Assembly: GCF_009695815.1 (NCBI RefSeq)
Contig: NZ_VUNE01000001.1
Location: forward strand, 496,001-560,000
From: Peptostreptococcus porci
Lineage (GTDB): Bacteria; Bacillota; Clostridia; Peptostreptococcales; Peptostreptococcaceae
DNA: 64,000 nt
Direction: 5' to 3'
Shown: positions 16,535 through 25,364 of the stretch, in pieces
Position numbering within the stretch: position 1 is the first letter of the stretch
Layout of the letters: every line of letters starts with the position of its first letter
Made by a program: the position numbers and the translations under genes
Notes under the pieces: generated by a model
Seen by the model: the letters and a program-made list of their open reading frames with translations, nothing else
Databases searched by the model: none
Told to the model about the DNA's origin: nothing

Positions 16535-17965
16535 ATGAGAAGAGAGTATAAAAAAAATAGTTTTGCATTTGAAAAAATTAATTTTTCTATGATATTTGTG
16601 TTTTTAGTGATATTCTTTTTTATGCTTACGCTTAATTCTTATACTCCATATGTGGCTGATGATTTTAACAATATGTTTACGCAAGATTCGTATAGAGTGC
16701 ATTCTATAATGGAGGTTTTTGCTAATCAGCAATATAGATACAATAATACGAACGGAAGAACAGTGGCTCATACCATTGCAGGAGTAGTTTTAATGATGGA
16801 TAAATACTTGATTAATGTATTAAACTCGCTAGTTTTTTGTTTGTTTATTTACATTATGTATAATTATTCGAAACTACATGATTATTTCGGTATTAATATT
16901 GAGCAAAAAAATTACAAAAGACTGATTCAAAAGAATAAATATGGGAGAAATGGATACAAAACCTTGTATATTTTGTTTATTTTCCTGTCATTATGGTATT
17001 TTACACCTGTTTTCGGACAAAATTTTTTATGGGTGATCGGATCTGCCAATTATCTTTGGACGAATGTAATAATTTTGACAATTTTGCTCGTAGTAAGAAG
17101 AACTGCTATTCTCAAGGTTCCGTTGAATAATGTTATAATGACACTGATTTTTATTCTTCTATCTTTCTTTTCGGGATGGACCAATGAAAATTCTGTTCCA
17201 GCAATTTTAGTATTGATATTTTACTATTTGCTCGTCATGAAAAAACATAAAACCGATGGAATACTTTTTATTGTAATGATGTTAATCAGCATGATAACAG
17301 GTTTTGTCGTTATGTTAACCGCTCCAGGGAATTTTATAAGAGCGAGTTATTTTGAAAAGGGTGGAACTCTTTTTGAAAAAATATCAGATAGAATGGTGGG
17401 GATGAATGAGAAGTTCGTTGAGTATTTTTTTGTTTTACTATTAATAGCAATAGTTGCTGCAATAATATCTAGAGTTTTCTATCTGTATAAAAATTTTGAA
17501 TCGGAAGCATTTATTGTTGGAGCTTTGGTATCATACTATTCTATGTTGTTGTCACCTACATTTCCGTTGAGAGCGGGAATTAGCACAGTATATTTATTGC
17601 TAATATCAATAGTTATGAGCTTATCAGTTATCGGAAGAGTGAATGTGAGAGCAGGTAGCGGTGTTATATTGTGTCTGTTGTTGTTTTTGGGATATATGTT
17701 CTACGATACGGTGCCAAGCGCAATGATTGCAAATAAAGAATATTTTGGGAAATATTCTGCAAGGGAAATGATAATAATAGATAGTAAAACTTTTGGCAAG
17801 GTTGAAAATATCGAAATTCCACCAGTTACCACTGAAAACAAATATGTTGCAGCGTATGGGTTAGAGGATGCAAAATACGATAAAGACGATTGGATAAATT
17901 ATGCGATTTCTAGGTATTATGGTGTGAAATCAGTTATTTTGCAAAATCAAGAGAGGAATAAGTAA
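16535..17965 (+). CDS. Polytopic membrane protein, DUF6056/GT-C-like
   Basis: This 476-residue integral membrane protein has about 10-12 hydrophobic helices, beginning near residues 18-36. The first extracytoplasmic loop holds YVADDF (around residue 43), and a later loop holds NGR; further motifs are VIGSANYLWTN, GWTNENSVPA and APGNFIRA. This pattern matches DUF6056-type proteins and resembles GT-C glycosyltransferases, where an Asp pair in the first loop is catalytic. A role in transferring lipid-linked sugars to a surface glycan is therefore possible but not shown. The next gene starts directly at its stop codon, indicating co-transcription with the YbaK-like deacylase. Confidence 0.75.
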   Translation: MRREYKKNSFAFEKINFSMIFVFLVIFFFMLTLNSYTPYVADDFNNMFTQDSYRVHSIMEVFANQQYRYNNTNGRTVAHTIAGVVLMMDKYLINVLNSLVFCLFIYIMYNYSKLHDYFGINIEQKNYKRLIQKNKYGRNGYKTLYILFIFLSLWYFTPVFGQNFLWVIGSANYLWTNVIILTILLVVRRTAILKVPLNNVIMTLIFILLSFFSGWTNENSVPAILVLIFYYLLVMKKHKTDGILFIVMMLISMITGFVVMLTAPGNFIRASYFEKGGTLFEKISDRMVGMNEKFVEYFFVLLLIAIVAAIISRVFYLYKNFESEAFIVGALVSYYSMLLSPTFPLRAGISTVYLLLISIVMSLSVIGRVNVRAGSGVILCLLLFLGYMFYDTVPSAMIANKEYFGKYSAREMIIIDSKTFGKVENIEIPPVTTENKYVAAYGLEDAKYDKDDWINYAISRYYGVKSVILQNQERNK

Positions 17966-18451
17966 ATGTCTAAAAAAATAGCGAAGACAAATGTTATGAG
18001 AATATTGGATAGCATCAAAGTAAAATATAATCAGTATTCATATCCAGTGATAGATGGTCATGTCGATGGTATATCTGTGGCAAATCATATCGGAAAGGAT
18101 TGCAGTGTTGTTTTCAAAACTTTGGTGGTACAAGGTCATAGCAAAAGTTTCTATGTGTTTGTTATTCCAGTTGCTGAAAATCTGGATTTGAAAAAGGCAT
18201 CGAGGTCTTGTGGTGAAAAAAACATCGAGATGATTCATGTCAAGGATATCAACAAAGTTACTGGGTATATTAGAGGTGGATGCTCACCTATTGGCATGAA
18301 AAAACAGTATAAAACATTTATTGATGAGAGTGCAAGAAATATCGATAAAATTATCGTCAGTGCTGGCAAGATCGGATATCAAGTTGAATTGAGCGTCGAG
18401 GATTTAATCATGGCAACAGGGGCAAGTTTGTCTGATATTGTAGTAAGGTAG
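17966..18451 (+). CDS. YbaK/EbsC-type aminoacyl-tRNA deacylase
   Basis: This 161-residue YbaK/ProX-family editing protein fits the Cys-tRNA(Pro) deacylase group. Supporting motifs are DGISVANHIGKDCSVVFKTLV near residue 30, the conserved lysine of that segment, and the glycine-rich loop YIRGGCSPIGMKK near residue 100. Such enzymes hydrolyse Cys mischarged on tRNA-Pro. The ATG immediately follows the TAA of the membrane protein gene; GAGAGGAA within the upstream coding end serves as the ribosome site. Confidence 0.9.
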   Translation: MSKKIAKTNVMRILDSIKVKYNQYSYPVIDGHVDGISVANHIGKDCSVVFKTLVVQGHSKSFYVFVIPVAENLDLKKASRSCGEKNIEMIHVKDINKVTGYIRGGCSPIGMKKQYKTFIDESARNIDKIIVSAGKIGYQVELSVEDLIMATGASLSDIVVR

Positions 18452-18491
18452 AGTATTTTAATAATTAATAATGATAAAAGAAGGTGTAGTT

Positions 18492-19331
18492 TTGAGAGAG
18501 ATAGATTCTAGACTTATTGAGGAAGCTGTTAGAGATATGTGTATAGATGCTTGTATAAATCTTGATGACAGTGTTTTAAAGTCTATTGAGTATAATAAAT
18601 CAAGAGAAGAAAATGACGTGGCAATAAATATTTTAGACATACTGATTGAAAATGCTGAAATTGCTAAAGATAAAAAGATTCCTCTTTGCCAAGATACTGG
18701 CATGGCAGTTTTTTTCGTAAAGGTTGGGCAGGATTTACATATAAAAGGTAAGAACATTTCTTCGGCTATAAATGAAGGCGTTAGAAGGGGATATACTGAA
18801 GGGTATTTAAGGAAATCTGTGGTATCACCTATAGATAGAATCAATACTGGAGATAATACTCCTGCGATAATTCATTATGATATAGTTGATGGAGATTGCT
18901 TGGAAATTGAGTTTGCAGCAAAAGGATTTGGAAGCGAAAATATGAGCAAGCTAAAAATGCTAAAGCCATCGGATGGCATTGAAGGAATAAAGCAATTTAT
19001 TCTTGATACGGTAAGTGAGGCAGGACCAAATCCATGTCCGCCGATTGTTGTAGGTGTTGGAATTGGTGGAACAGTAGATAAATGCTCGGTTATTGCCAAA
19101 AAAGCACTTTTTAGAGAAATAGGAAAGCACAATTCGGAAAATTATATTAAGAATTTGGAAATTGAAATGCTTGAAAAAATAAATTCACTGGGGATAGGAC
19201 CACAGGGATTAGGCGGAAATACCACTGCTCTGGCGGTCAATATTGAGACCTTTCCGACTCATATTGCTGGTTTGCCAGTAGTTGTAAATATTAATTGTCA
19301 TTCATCAAGGCACAAAAAAATTGTGTTGTAG
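18492..19331 (+). CDS. Fumarate hydratase class I, alpha (N-terminal) subunit
   Basis: This 279-residue subunit belongs to the oxygen-sensitive [4Fe-4S] fumarase/tartrate dehydratase family. Cluster-ligand regions include KIPLCQDTGMAVFF (around residue 60) and GPNPCPPIVVGVGIGGT (around 180), with GPQGLGGNTTALAV near 235. The TTG at 18492 is preferred, giving MREIDSRLIEEAV, because AGAAGGTG sits 5 nt upstream and homologues start here. The upstream ATG at 18471 lacks a ribosome site. With the beta subunit it interconverts fumarate and malate; tartrate dehydratase cannot be excluded. Confidence 0.9.
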   Translation: MREIDSRLIEEAVRDMCIDACINLDDSVLKSIEYNKSREENDVAINILDILIENAEIAKDKKIPLCQDTGMAVFFVKVGQDLHIKGKNISSAINEGVRRGYTEGYLRKSVVSPIDRINTGDNTPAIIHYDIVDGDCLEIEFAAKGFGSENMSKLKMLKPSDGIEGIKQFILDTVSEAGPNPCPPIVVGVGIGGTVDKCSVIAKKALFREIGKHNSENYIKNLEIEMLEKINSLGIGPQGLGGNTTALAVNIETFPTHIAGLPVVVNINCHSSRHKKIVL

Positions 19332-19378
19332 AAAAATGGAGTATAATACTATAAATGTTTTACACGAGGAGAAAAGAA

Positions 19379-19903
19379 ATGATTGAGTTAAAGTCGCCAT
19401 TTTCAGAGGAAAGAATTAGAGATTTAAAAGCTGGAGATATTGTAAGCATTAGTGGAGTTTTGTATACGGCAAGAGACGCAGCTCATAAAAGATTGTGTGA
19501 ATCAATCAGGCTTAATGAAGAGCTTCCGTTTGATGTTGAGGCTCAGGGAATATATTACGTTGGCCCATCTCCGACAAAGCCAGGGGAGATTATTGGTGCT
19601 GCAGGTCCTACCACAAGCTATAGGATGGATGATTTGACGATACCACTTTTGGAAAAAGGTCTGAGAATAATGATTGGAAAAGGAAAGAGAAGTGGTGAAG
19701 TTATTTCTGGTATGAATAGGCATGGGGCGGTTTACCTAGTTGCAATTGGTGGCGCAGGTGCATACATTTCGAACTCAATTAAGAGCAGTGAAATTGTAGC
19801 ATATGAAGATTTGGGGACTGAGGCTATAAGAAGAATAGAGGTTGAAAACATGATTTTGACTGTATGTATTGATACTGAAGGCAACAATTTATATGAGCGC
19901 TAG
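19379..19903 (+). CDS. Fumarate hydratase class I, beta (C-terminal) subunit
   Basis: This 174-residue partner of the fumarase alpha subunit carries the swivelling domain. Characteristic segments are LKAGDIVSISGVLYTARDAAHKR (near residue 18), YYVGPSPTKPGEIIGAAGPTTSYRMD and GKGKRSGE. The ATG at 19379 is chosen behind GAGGAG (about 19366). It lies 47 bp after the alpha subunit, and malic enzyme follows, so the three enzymes can link fumarate, malate and pyruvate. The split two-subunit form is usual in anaerobic Firmicutes. Confidence 0.92.
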   Translation: MIELKSPFSEERIRDLKAGDIVSISGVLYTARDAAHKRLCESIRLNEELPFDVEAQGIYYVGPSPTKPGEIIGAAGPTTSYRMDDLTIPLLEKGLRIMIGKGKRSGEVISGMNRHGAVYLVAIGGAGAYISNSIKSSEIVAYEDLGTEAIRRIEVENMILTVCIDTEGNNLYER

Positions 19904-19956
19904 AGGTTAATAAAAAATTATTTCGTATTTTTCAAAGTAATGAAAGGAACTTAGAT

Positions 19957-21153
19957 ATGTCAGAAAATAATATAAACTATTCAGAAGAAGCATTGAAGAT
20001 GCATATGAATAAAAAGGGCAAAATCGAGGTCGTCAGTAAGGTGAAGGTCGAAAGCAAGGATGATCTTTCAATAGCATATACACCGGGAGTTGCCCAGCCT
20101 TGCATAGAAATCAATAAAAATGTTGAAGATGTGTACAAATATACTTCTAAAGGAAATCTTGTGGCTGTAGTGAGTGATGGTTCGGCTGTTCTGGGACTTG
20201 GGAATATCGGTGCTGAGGCTTCTATACCTGTTATGGAGGGGAAGGCGATATTGTTCAAGGAATTTGCAGGTGTGGATTCATTTCCTATCTGCTTGAAAAC
20301 TCAAGATGTAGATGAAATCGTCAACGCTGTTAAATTGATTGAGCCAGTTTTTGGTGGGATAAATTTGGAGGATATATCTGCTCCAAGATGCTTCGAGATT
20401 GAACGAAGATTGAAAAAAGAGCTTGATATTCCTGTTTTTCACGATGATCAGCACGGTACAGCAATTATTGTTACGGCTGGGATTCTAAATTCGATAAGAT
20501 TGTTGGGTGATAAGAAAATTGAAGAGCTTGAAATAGTGATAAATGGTGCTGGTGCAGCAGGTATTGCAATTTGCAAAATGTTGCTAGATATGAATGTAAA
20601 AAATATTGTGTTGTGTGACAAATATGGTATTTTAGAAGAAAACAGTAGAGATATAAATTGGGCGCAAAAAGAGATGCTTAAATACACCAATAAGAATAAG
20701 GAAAGCGGAACGTTGGCTGATGCTGTAAAGGGAAAGGATGTGTTTATCGGTGTTTCTAGACCGAAGATGCTTACATCAGAAATGATAAAAACGATGGCAA
20801 AAGACCCAATTGTTTTTGCGATGGCAAATCCAATTCCGGAAATAATGCCTGGAGAGGCAAAAGAGTCAGGAGTTTTTGTATTGGGAACGGGTAGAAGTGA
20901 TTTTCCAAATCAAGTAAACAACGTGCTTGCATTTCCAGGGGTTTTTAAAGGGGCACTGGAATGTAGAGCGAGTGAAATAAATGAGGCGATGAAGGTTGCT
21001 GCGGCAAAAGCCATAGCAGATTTCATACCAGATGAAAAATTGAGTAGAGAATATATATTGCCAAATGCATTTGAGACAGGAGTTGCAGATGCAGTGGCTG
21101 AAGCAGTTAAAAGGGCTGCGGTTGATACGAAAGTAAATAAAATTGAGGTATAA
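19957..21153 (+). CDS. Malic enzyme (malate to pyruvate, decarboxylating)
   Basis: This short-form bacterial malic enzyme of 398 residues converts malate to pyruvate and CO2 with NAD(P). Conserved elements are [12 protein letters not shown] near residue 44, the FHDDQHGTA motif near 160 and the Rossmann glycine motif [11 protein letters not shown] near 195; NPIPEIMP is near 290. Cofactor preference cannot be read safely from the sequence. It follows the fumarase genes and ends 2 bp before the start of the CvfB-like gene. Confidence 0.95.
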   Translation: MSENNINYSEEALKMHMNKKGKIEVVSKVKVESKDDLSIAYTPGVAQPCIEINKNVEDVYKYTSKGNLVAVVSDGSAVLGLGNIGAEASIPVMEGKAILFKEFAGVDSFPICLKTQDVDEIVNAVKLIEPVFGGINLEDISAPRCFEIERRLKKELDIPVFHDDQHGTAIIVTAGILNSIRLLGDKKIEELEIVINGAGAAGIAICKMLLDMNVKNIVLCDKYGILEENSRDINWAQKEMLKYTNKNKESGTLADAVKGKDVFIGVSRPKMLTSEMIKTMAKDPIVFAMANPIPEIMPGEAKESGVFVLGTGRSDFPNQVNNVLAFPGVFKGALECRASEINEAMKVAAAKAIADFIPDEKLSREYILPNAFETGVADAVAEAVKRAAVDTKVNKIEV

Positions 21154-21155
21154 AA

Positions 21156-22004
21156 TTGATAGAAATTGGCAAATACAATAAATTAAGGGTGCAAAGAGAA
21201 AAAGAATATGGTTATTTTCTAGATGGGAAAACTAAAAATTCAAAAGATGATATACTGCTTCCAAAGAGCAAGATAACAAACCCACAAGAAATTAAGCTTG
21301 GAGAAGAGGTTGAAGTTTTTGTTTATAGAGATTCTCAGAAGAGATTGGTGGCCACGCAGGAAAAACCAAAGGCAACCATTGGTGAAATAGCAATATTGAG
21401 AGTTTGTGATAACTCTGAAATAGGTAGCTTTGTAGATATTGGTCTCGACAGGGATATACTTGTACCTTTTAGAGAAAAAAAATATCCGCTATTTGTAGAC
21501 AGCTATTATCCTTTTTACATATATTTGGATAAAACAGGAAGATTGGCAGCTACTACAAATATAGATATTCATTTAGAAACTGCGAATGGATTGTTGAAAA
21601 TAGGGGATACGTGTAGCGGCTATGTGTTTGGCTTTCAGACAAATGGGACAGCTCTTGTATGCATAGAACCTAATTTTTATGGAATAATTCTAAAAGAGGA
21701 GGTATATACTTCTCTTAGAGAAGGAGATTATCTAACTGATCTGAGAGTCATAAAAATCTACGAAGATGGAAGGTTGGGTCTTTCTGCTAGAAAAGAGAGA
21801 GCTGAGGAAATGCAAGGTTTGGAAAAGGAAATATTGTCCTACATGGAGGGCAACGATGGATTTATGAGGTTTAATGACAAGGCAGATCCAGAGGAGTTGA
21901 GAGTAGTGTTTAACACAAGTAAGAAAAACTTTAAGAGAACTCTTGGCGTGATGATGAAAAAAGGGTTAATAAAACAGGATGAGCAAGGTACATGGCTAAA
22001 ATAG
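21156..22004 (+). CDS. CvfB-like S1-domain RNA-binding protein
   Basis: This 282-residue protein matches the CvfB/YitL family, with N-terminal S1-like domains (to about residue 140), a third S1 domain (about 145-215) and a C-terminal winged helix (about 225-282, ending GLIKQDEQGTWLK). CvfB influences virulence-gene expression in staphylococci by binding RNA. It uses a TTG start at 21156 with GAGG 7 nt upstream, only 2 bp after the malic enzyme stop, so it is co-transcribed with it. A strong terminator lies downstream. Confidence 0.9.
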   Translation: MIEIGKYNKLRVQREKEYGYFLDGKTKNSKDDILLPKSKITNPQEIKLGEEVEVFVYRDSQKRLVATQEKPKATIGEIAILRVCDNSEIGSFVDIGLDRDILVPFREKKYPLFVDSYYPFYIYLDKTGRLAATTNIDIHLETANGLLKIGDTCSGYVFGFQTNGTALVCIEPNFYGIILKEEVYTSLREGDYLTDLRVIKIYEDGRLGLSARKERAEEMQGLEKEILSYMEGNDGFMRFNDKADPEELRVVFNTSKKNFKRTLGVMMKKGLIKQDEQGTWLK

Positions 22005-22052
22005 AGTCTTAAAATAGACAATCTTGAATATTATATAGAGTAATGGAAATAT

Positions 22053-22108
22053 GAAAAACTCGCACATTTTGTAATCTTAATGATTAAGACTGATGTTGCG
22101 AGTTTTTC
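22053..22108. terminator. Bidirectional terminator between the CvfB-like and HEPN genes
   Basis: Perfect 12-bp arms GAAAAACTCGCA and TGCGAGTTTTTC enclose a loop that itself holds TTAATGATTAA. A/T runs in both arms let it serve the converging CvfB-like (+) and HEPN (-) genes. Confidence 0.85.
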
Positions 22109-22151
22109 GTTCTAAAATATTTATTGTTCTACATTTATTTTTTGTCGCTTG

Positions 22152-22913
22152 CTATGTATTTGATATATCATCAAAGCTTTCACTGCTAGATGTGAAGCTA
22201 ATATCTTCTGGCGAGCTTATTATCGAATGCACAATTTGATAATTGACAGACTCGATAAAATACTGAATTATTTCCAAAGCATTTGACACAAAATCCTTGG
22301 ATAAATCATTTTTGTTGTTACTATTTGGTCTAAAATCAAGCTCATGAACTATTGAATTTCTTCTATCTACTAATTCATCTATATATTTTTTTGTTTGAGT
22401 GATACTGTTCAGCTGTTTAAATCGCATGGTCATTCTCGGCTGAATTGCCTTCCATATATTAAAATCCAAGATATAGTTCATATTCCTGTCTATGGACGTA
22501 GATTTTTGTATTGTGTAATTTGATGTAACTTCATAAATAGCATCACTAAGTATTTTTTCTTTCTCAATCATGTTAAAATTGTTTTTGTCAAAACTATTCA
22601 AAACAGTTATCGGTATTAAGAAGCTATCAAAGTTCTTTCCTGGTTGCGCTTTTCCTCTGAATATTTGCAGAATAACGGCTTTTTCAATGTCATGCATATA
22701 CTTATCCATAGTTGCACAGATCAGCACTATACAATATCTGTATATATTGATATCCTCAGTATCAGAATTTATTAGTTGCCTGATGTATTTCGTGTTTGAA
22801 TGAAACATTTGCATGGGCTGATTTAGGTTGTCATCAATTAAATCCAAGCCAGTTTTTCTAGGAGTTATTTTTGGTTTTGGTCTATTAAATGAGCTTTTAT
22901 ACTTATTCGCCAT
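22152..22913 (-). CDS. HEPN-domain protein (putative RNase effector, RiboL-PSP-HEPN-like)
   Basis: This 253-residue protein is predicted soluble and helical. From the chosen start, residues 183-192 read VDRRNSIVHE and contain the R-x4-H motif (Arg185, His190) that marks catalytic HEPN ribonucleases. An upstream helix around residues 58-80 (YRYCIVLICATMDKYMHDIEK) fits the first helix of RiboL-PSP/MAE_28990-type HEPN families. The ATG at 22913 is preferred because AAGGAGA is 7 nt upstream; an ATG at 22919 is too close to it. It overlaps the end of the COG1106-type ATPase gene by 11 bp, so the two are translationally coupled. HEPN proteins paired with ATPases are usual in abortive infection or toxin systems; the RNA target here is unknown. 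Confidence 0.72.
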   Translation of the reverse strand: MANKYKSSFNRPKPKITPRKTGLDLIDDNLNQPMQMFHSNTKYIRQLINSDTEDINIYRYCIVLICATMDKYMHDIEKAVILQIFRGKAQPGKNFDSFLIPITVLNSFDKNNFNMIEKEKILSDAIYEVTSNYTIQKSTSIDRNMNYILDFNIWKAIQPRMTMRFKQLNSITQTKKYIDELVDRRNSIVHELDFRPNSNNKNDLSKDFVSNALEIIQYFIESVNYQIVHSIISSPEDISFTSSSESFDDISNT

Positions 22914-24216
22914 GATCATCTCTCCTTAAAGAATTTATTCCACCATATTTTCCTGAAAGATATGCACTTCTAAAGTTTTCGTTTTGGCTAACGTCAATGA
23001 TGTCGGCAAGGGAGTACAATCTCGTTTCATTGAAATTTTTATCAGTTATATAGATTTCATCTTTTCTTAATGAGTCTATTTCCAATAGATCCGTAGTATG
23101 AGTTGTGGTGATAAGTTGTCCATTTATATTCTCAATAGGATTTTGGAATAGCTCTATAATATATTTTGAAATCAGAGGGTGAATAAAAGATGTCATTTCA
23201 TCGACAATAAGTGTTTTGCCTTTATTGAGAGCATCAAAAATAAATGCGTATAGTGAGTATATCTTTATTGTGCCCTCGGATTCTTCATATAGGTTAAAAA
23301 CTACATCCTTTTCGTTTCCATCGGTATCAAAACCTATTTTATAAGTATTGATAGTATATTTTGAATTTGATTCTACATTTGACTTTTTATTGATAAAATT
23401 ATTTTCTATCAACTCATCGTAAAGTCGACGCTTTATAGATTCATTAATATCATTTCTCTGCAAAGTGGAGTCAATTTTTTCTGCCACGATCCTACTTATA
23501 TTTGTATAGCTGATATCGCTCAACATTCTTGAAATCTTGTTATAAAAAAGTTCATCTTTTTCTAATAGATATTCTATAGTTTTTTTCAAATTTTCCTTTG
23601 AATTCGAGTTGCTCAGAATAATTAAGTCATTTTCAATCCAGCTAGTAAAAATATTGACCCTTTCATCGAAAATTGATAAAGATCCAACTGATAGCTTTTT
23701 ATCCTTGTCGCTTCCCATCATTTTAATTATGATTTCTTTATCAATGTCGTAATCAAATTCCATTGAATCGAGATCTCTATTTATTAGCTCGACGAAATCG
23801 TAATTTTCATCAATTAAAAGAAGCTTTTCAAGTATAATTGAATTATGGTCAAGAACCACTTGATAATCATAGATGAATTTTCCTATAGCTATTCGTATTT
23901 GATATTTTGTCGGCTTGTTAGTGTAATGATCATCAAGTCTGTATGGATTGAATTTGAATATATCCACATCTAATAAAGAAAGATCTGTGATTTTTGAATA
24001 AACTATTTGATTCTTTAGATTTTCAATAGACCTTATGAGATTGCTCTTTCCTGATGCATTAAAGCCATAAATTACTGCTGTCGGTAAAATGTAAAGATCA
24101 TCAAAGTGCTTATGTAATTTCACTTTTTTAGAGTTTTTCACATTTGTAGAGATCATAGAAAACGTGACTTCATCCTTTAACGATAAAGAGTTTTCAACTG
24201 AAAAATCGATTAACAT
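22903..24216 (-). CDS. COG1106-type AAA/ABC-like ATPase (putative defence sensor)
   Basis: This 437-residue ATPase belongs to the AAA_15/AAA_21 (COG1106) group related to OLD and SMC/ABC ATPases. The Walker A is GFNASGKS (residues 51-58), an ABC-signature-like segment is ESEGTIKIYSL (312-322), the Walker B is LIVDE (336-340) with FIHPLI as the D-loop region, and the switch histidine is His373 in TTTHTTDLL. The C-terminal SGKYGGI motif is typical of the family. The ATG at 24216 has a GGGAGG site. Relatives act in anti-phage systems with an effector nuclease gene, and here the HEPN gene follows with an 11-bp overlap. The DNA-binding or trigger specificity cannot be inferred. Confidence 0.85.
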   Translation of the reverse strand: MLIDFSVENSLSLKDEVTFSMISTNVKNSKKVKLHKHFDDLYILPTAVIYGFNASGKSNLIRSIENLKNQIVYSKITDLSLLDVDIFKFNPYRLDDHYTNKPTKYQIRIAIGKFIYDYQVVLDHNSIILEKLLLIDENYDFVELINRDLDSMEFDYDIDKEIIIKMMGSDKDKKLSVGSLSIFDERVNIFTSWIENDLIILSNSNSKENLKKTIEYLLEKDELFYNKISRMLSDISYTNISRIVAEKIDSTLQRNDINESIKRRLYDELIENNFINKKSNVESNSKYTINTYKIGFDTDGNEKDVVFNLYEESEGTIKIYSLYAFIFDALNKGKTLIVDEMTSFIHPLISKYIIELFQNPIENINGQLITTTHTTDLLEIDSLRKDEIYITDKNFNETRLYSLADIIDVSQNENFRSAYLSGKYGGINSLRRDDHGE

Positions 24217-24404
24217 TGTGATACCTCCCTGATTATTATATAATCACTAACATATAAATAATGAAATAATGCCTTTAATATTTGAAAAAGCATTACTATT
24301 TGAAATACCTTTATATCTTTATTTTATCATAAATTTGAATTGGTAAACATATTAATAATTACTATATTTGTTATTAAGAGATGAGTTGGAGTTTCTTTAG
24401 AAAC

Positions 24405-24439
24405 AAAAAGAGAGGTTGACCCATTCAACCTCTCTTTTT
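24405..24439. terminator. Strong symmetrical terminator hairpin
   Basis: Perfect 15-bp arms (24405-24419 and 24425-24439) with a 5-nt loop and A/T runs at the ends could terminate transcription in both directions. Confidence 0.8.
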
Positions 24440-24477
24440 CTGTGAGAAATACTTAAAAGAAATGTAATTTTTTAAGT
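24405..24477 (-). ncRNA. Candidate small RNA of about 73 nt
   Basis: On the minus strand a -35 TAGACT (24507-24512) and a -10 TATAAT (24484-24489) are spaced by 17 bp. The predicted transcript starts near 24477 and folds into two hairpins. The first has perfect 9-bp arms TACTTAAAA/TTTTAAGTA (24450-24478). The second is a perfect 15-bp hairpin (24405-24439) ending in TTTTT, a strong intrinsic terminator. There is no upstream gene on this strand for that terminator to serve. No homology to a known RNA was recognised. Confidence 0.4.
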
Positions 24478-24716
24478 ACCTATATTATACAATAAGTTTA
24501 ACAAAAAGTCTAATGATTTTTACGATAAAATAACTATATCGATGATTTAATTCCAATTGTATATTTGTGAATGATGTAAATTTTTTAAAAGAGAAAAAAA
24601 TAATACCAACTTGTTTTTGATTTAGTGTTACTTCAATTATACAGGCATTCTATCTTTTTTGTCTCGCAATGATTGTAAATACTGAAAAATTTATTAAGCG
24701 ATGTATAATATAAATA

Positions 24717-24745
24717 TTGCTTATTTTTATTGAATTTGATATAAT
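24717..24745 (+). promoter_or_regulatory. Predicted promoter of the exported-protein gene
   Basis: TTGCTT (24717-24722), a 17-bp spacer and TATAAT (24740-24745) with a TGA extended -10 make a near-consensus sigma-A promoter. Confidence 0.65.
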
Positions 24746-24812
24746 CAAAAAAAATATATATTTAAGCATAAATAATTATTTATATAAATTATATTTTCTA
24801 GGAGGAATAATT

Positions 24813-25364
24813 ATGAGAAAGAAAAAAAATGCATTGTTTTTTTTATTAATTATTTTGTCTATACTGGGGATTTATTTTTTAAAAAATATTGTTCCTGGAT
24901 TAAAAAGTTCAGAAGATGTATTTGTAAGTAAAAATATTTCTGAAAACGAAACTAAGGAAATATTAAAATCTATAAAGTTAGATGTTGATTTTAATAAATC
25001 TGAGGAGGTTTATAATAGTCTGAATTTTCCGCCGGATGGTTATAAATATACCATAATAAAAACAAATGAATCAATAACAAAAAAGTTTCATGATATATAT
25101 AGTAACAATGAAATCAGTGAGAAAATAAAAGATAAAAAACTGAAATATAAGGAAATAGACCAAGATGAAGCGATTCATATCTTAGAAGAACATTGTAGTG
25201 AAAAAAAATTATTGAAATTAGTCGAAAAGGATTTTAATAATAAAGATACTGCGTTTGGTATGATGGAAGTTAATAATTATGTTAAAGATAGTAGTTTATT
25301 TGATGAAACATATATAATTTCTTGTAGAGGTAATACTATCTATATCTTTTATCATAAGATATAG
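24813..25364 (+). CDS. Exported or membrane-anchored protein of unknown function
   Basis: The 183-residue protein begins with a basic MRKKKN followed by a hydrophobic helix (residues 7-25; FFLLIILSILGIYFL), which is a signal anchor or uncleaved signal peptide; no lipobox is present. The rest is hydrophilic, lysine-rich and without recognised motifs. The ATG at 24813 follows a perfect AGGAGG (24800-24805), and a good promoter lies upstream; an open frame extends to 24717 but through the promoter. The gene sits alone beside the ATPase-HEPN pair and is very AT-rich. I do not recognise the family. Confidence 0.65.
   Translation: MRKKKNALFFLLIILSILGIYFLKNIVPGLKSSEDVFVSKNISENETKEILKSIKLDVDFNKSEEVYNSLNFPPDGYKYTIIKTNESITKKFHDIYSNNEISEKIKDKKLKYKEIDQDEAIHILEEHCSEKKLLKLVEKDFNNKDTAFGMMEVNNYVKDSSLFDETYIISCRGNTIYIFYHKI

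Larger units (their letters stand above)
24217..24812. other. AT-rich intergenic region with promoters, a terminator hairpin and an sRNA candidate
   Basis: No protein gene is supported in this 596-bp gap. It holds the ATPase ribosome site and an A/T-rich upstream region (24217-24400), a very strong hairpin (24405-24439), a minus-strand promoter-like pair (24484-24512) and a plus-strand promoter for the exported protein gene (24717-24745). The part from 24540 to 24700 shows nothing further. Confidence 0.6.

Noticed and set aside
24405-24439. Attachment-site repeat of a mobile element bounding the ATPase-HEPN island
   Set aside because: It is a self-complementary hairpin rather than a repeat pair, and I saw no second copy or transposase nearby.
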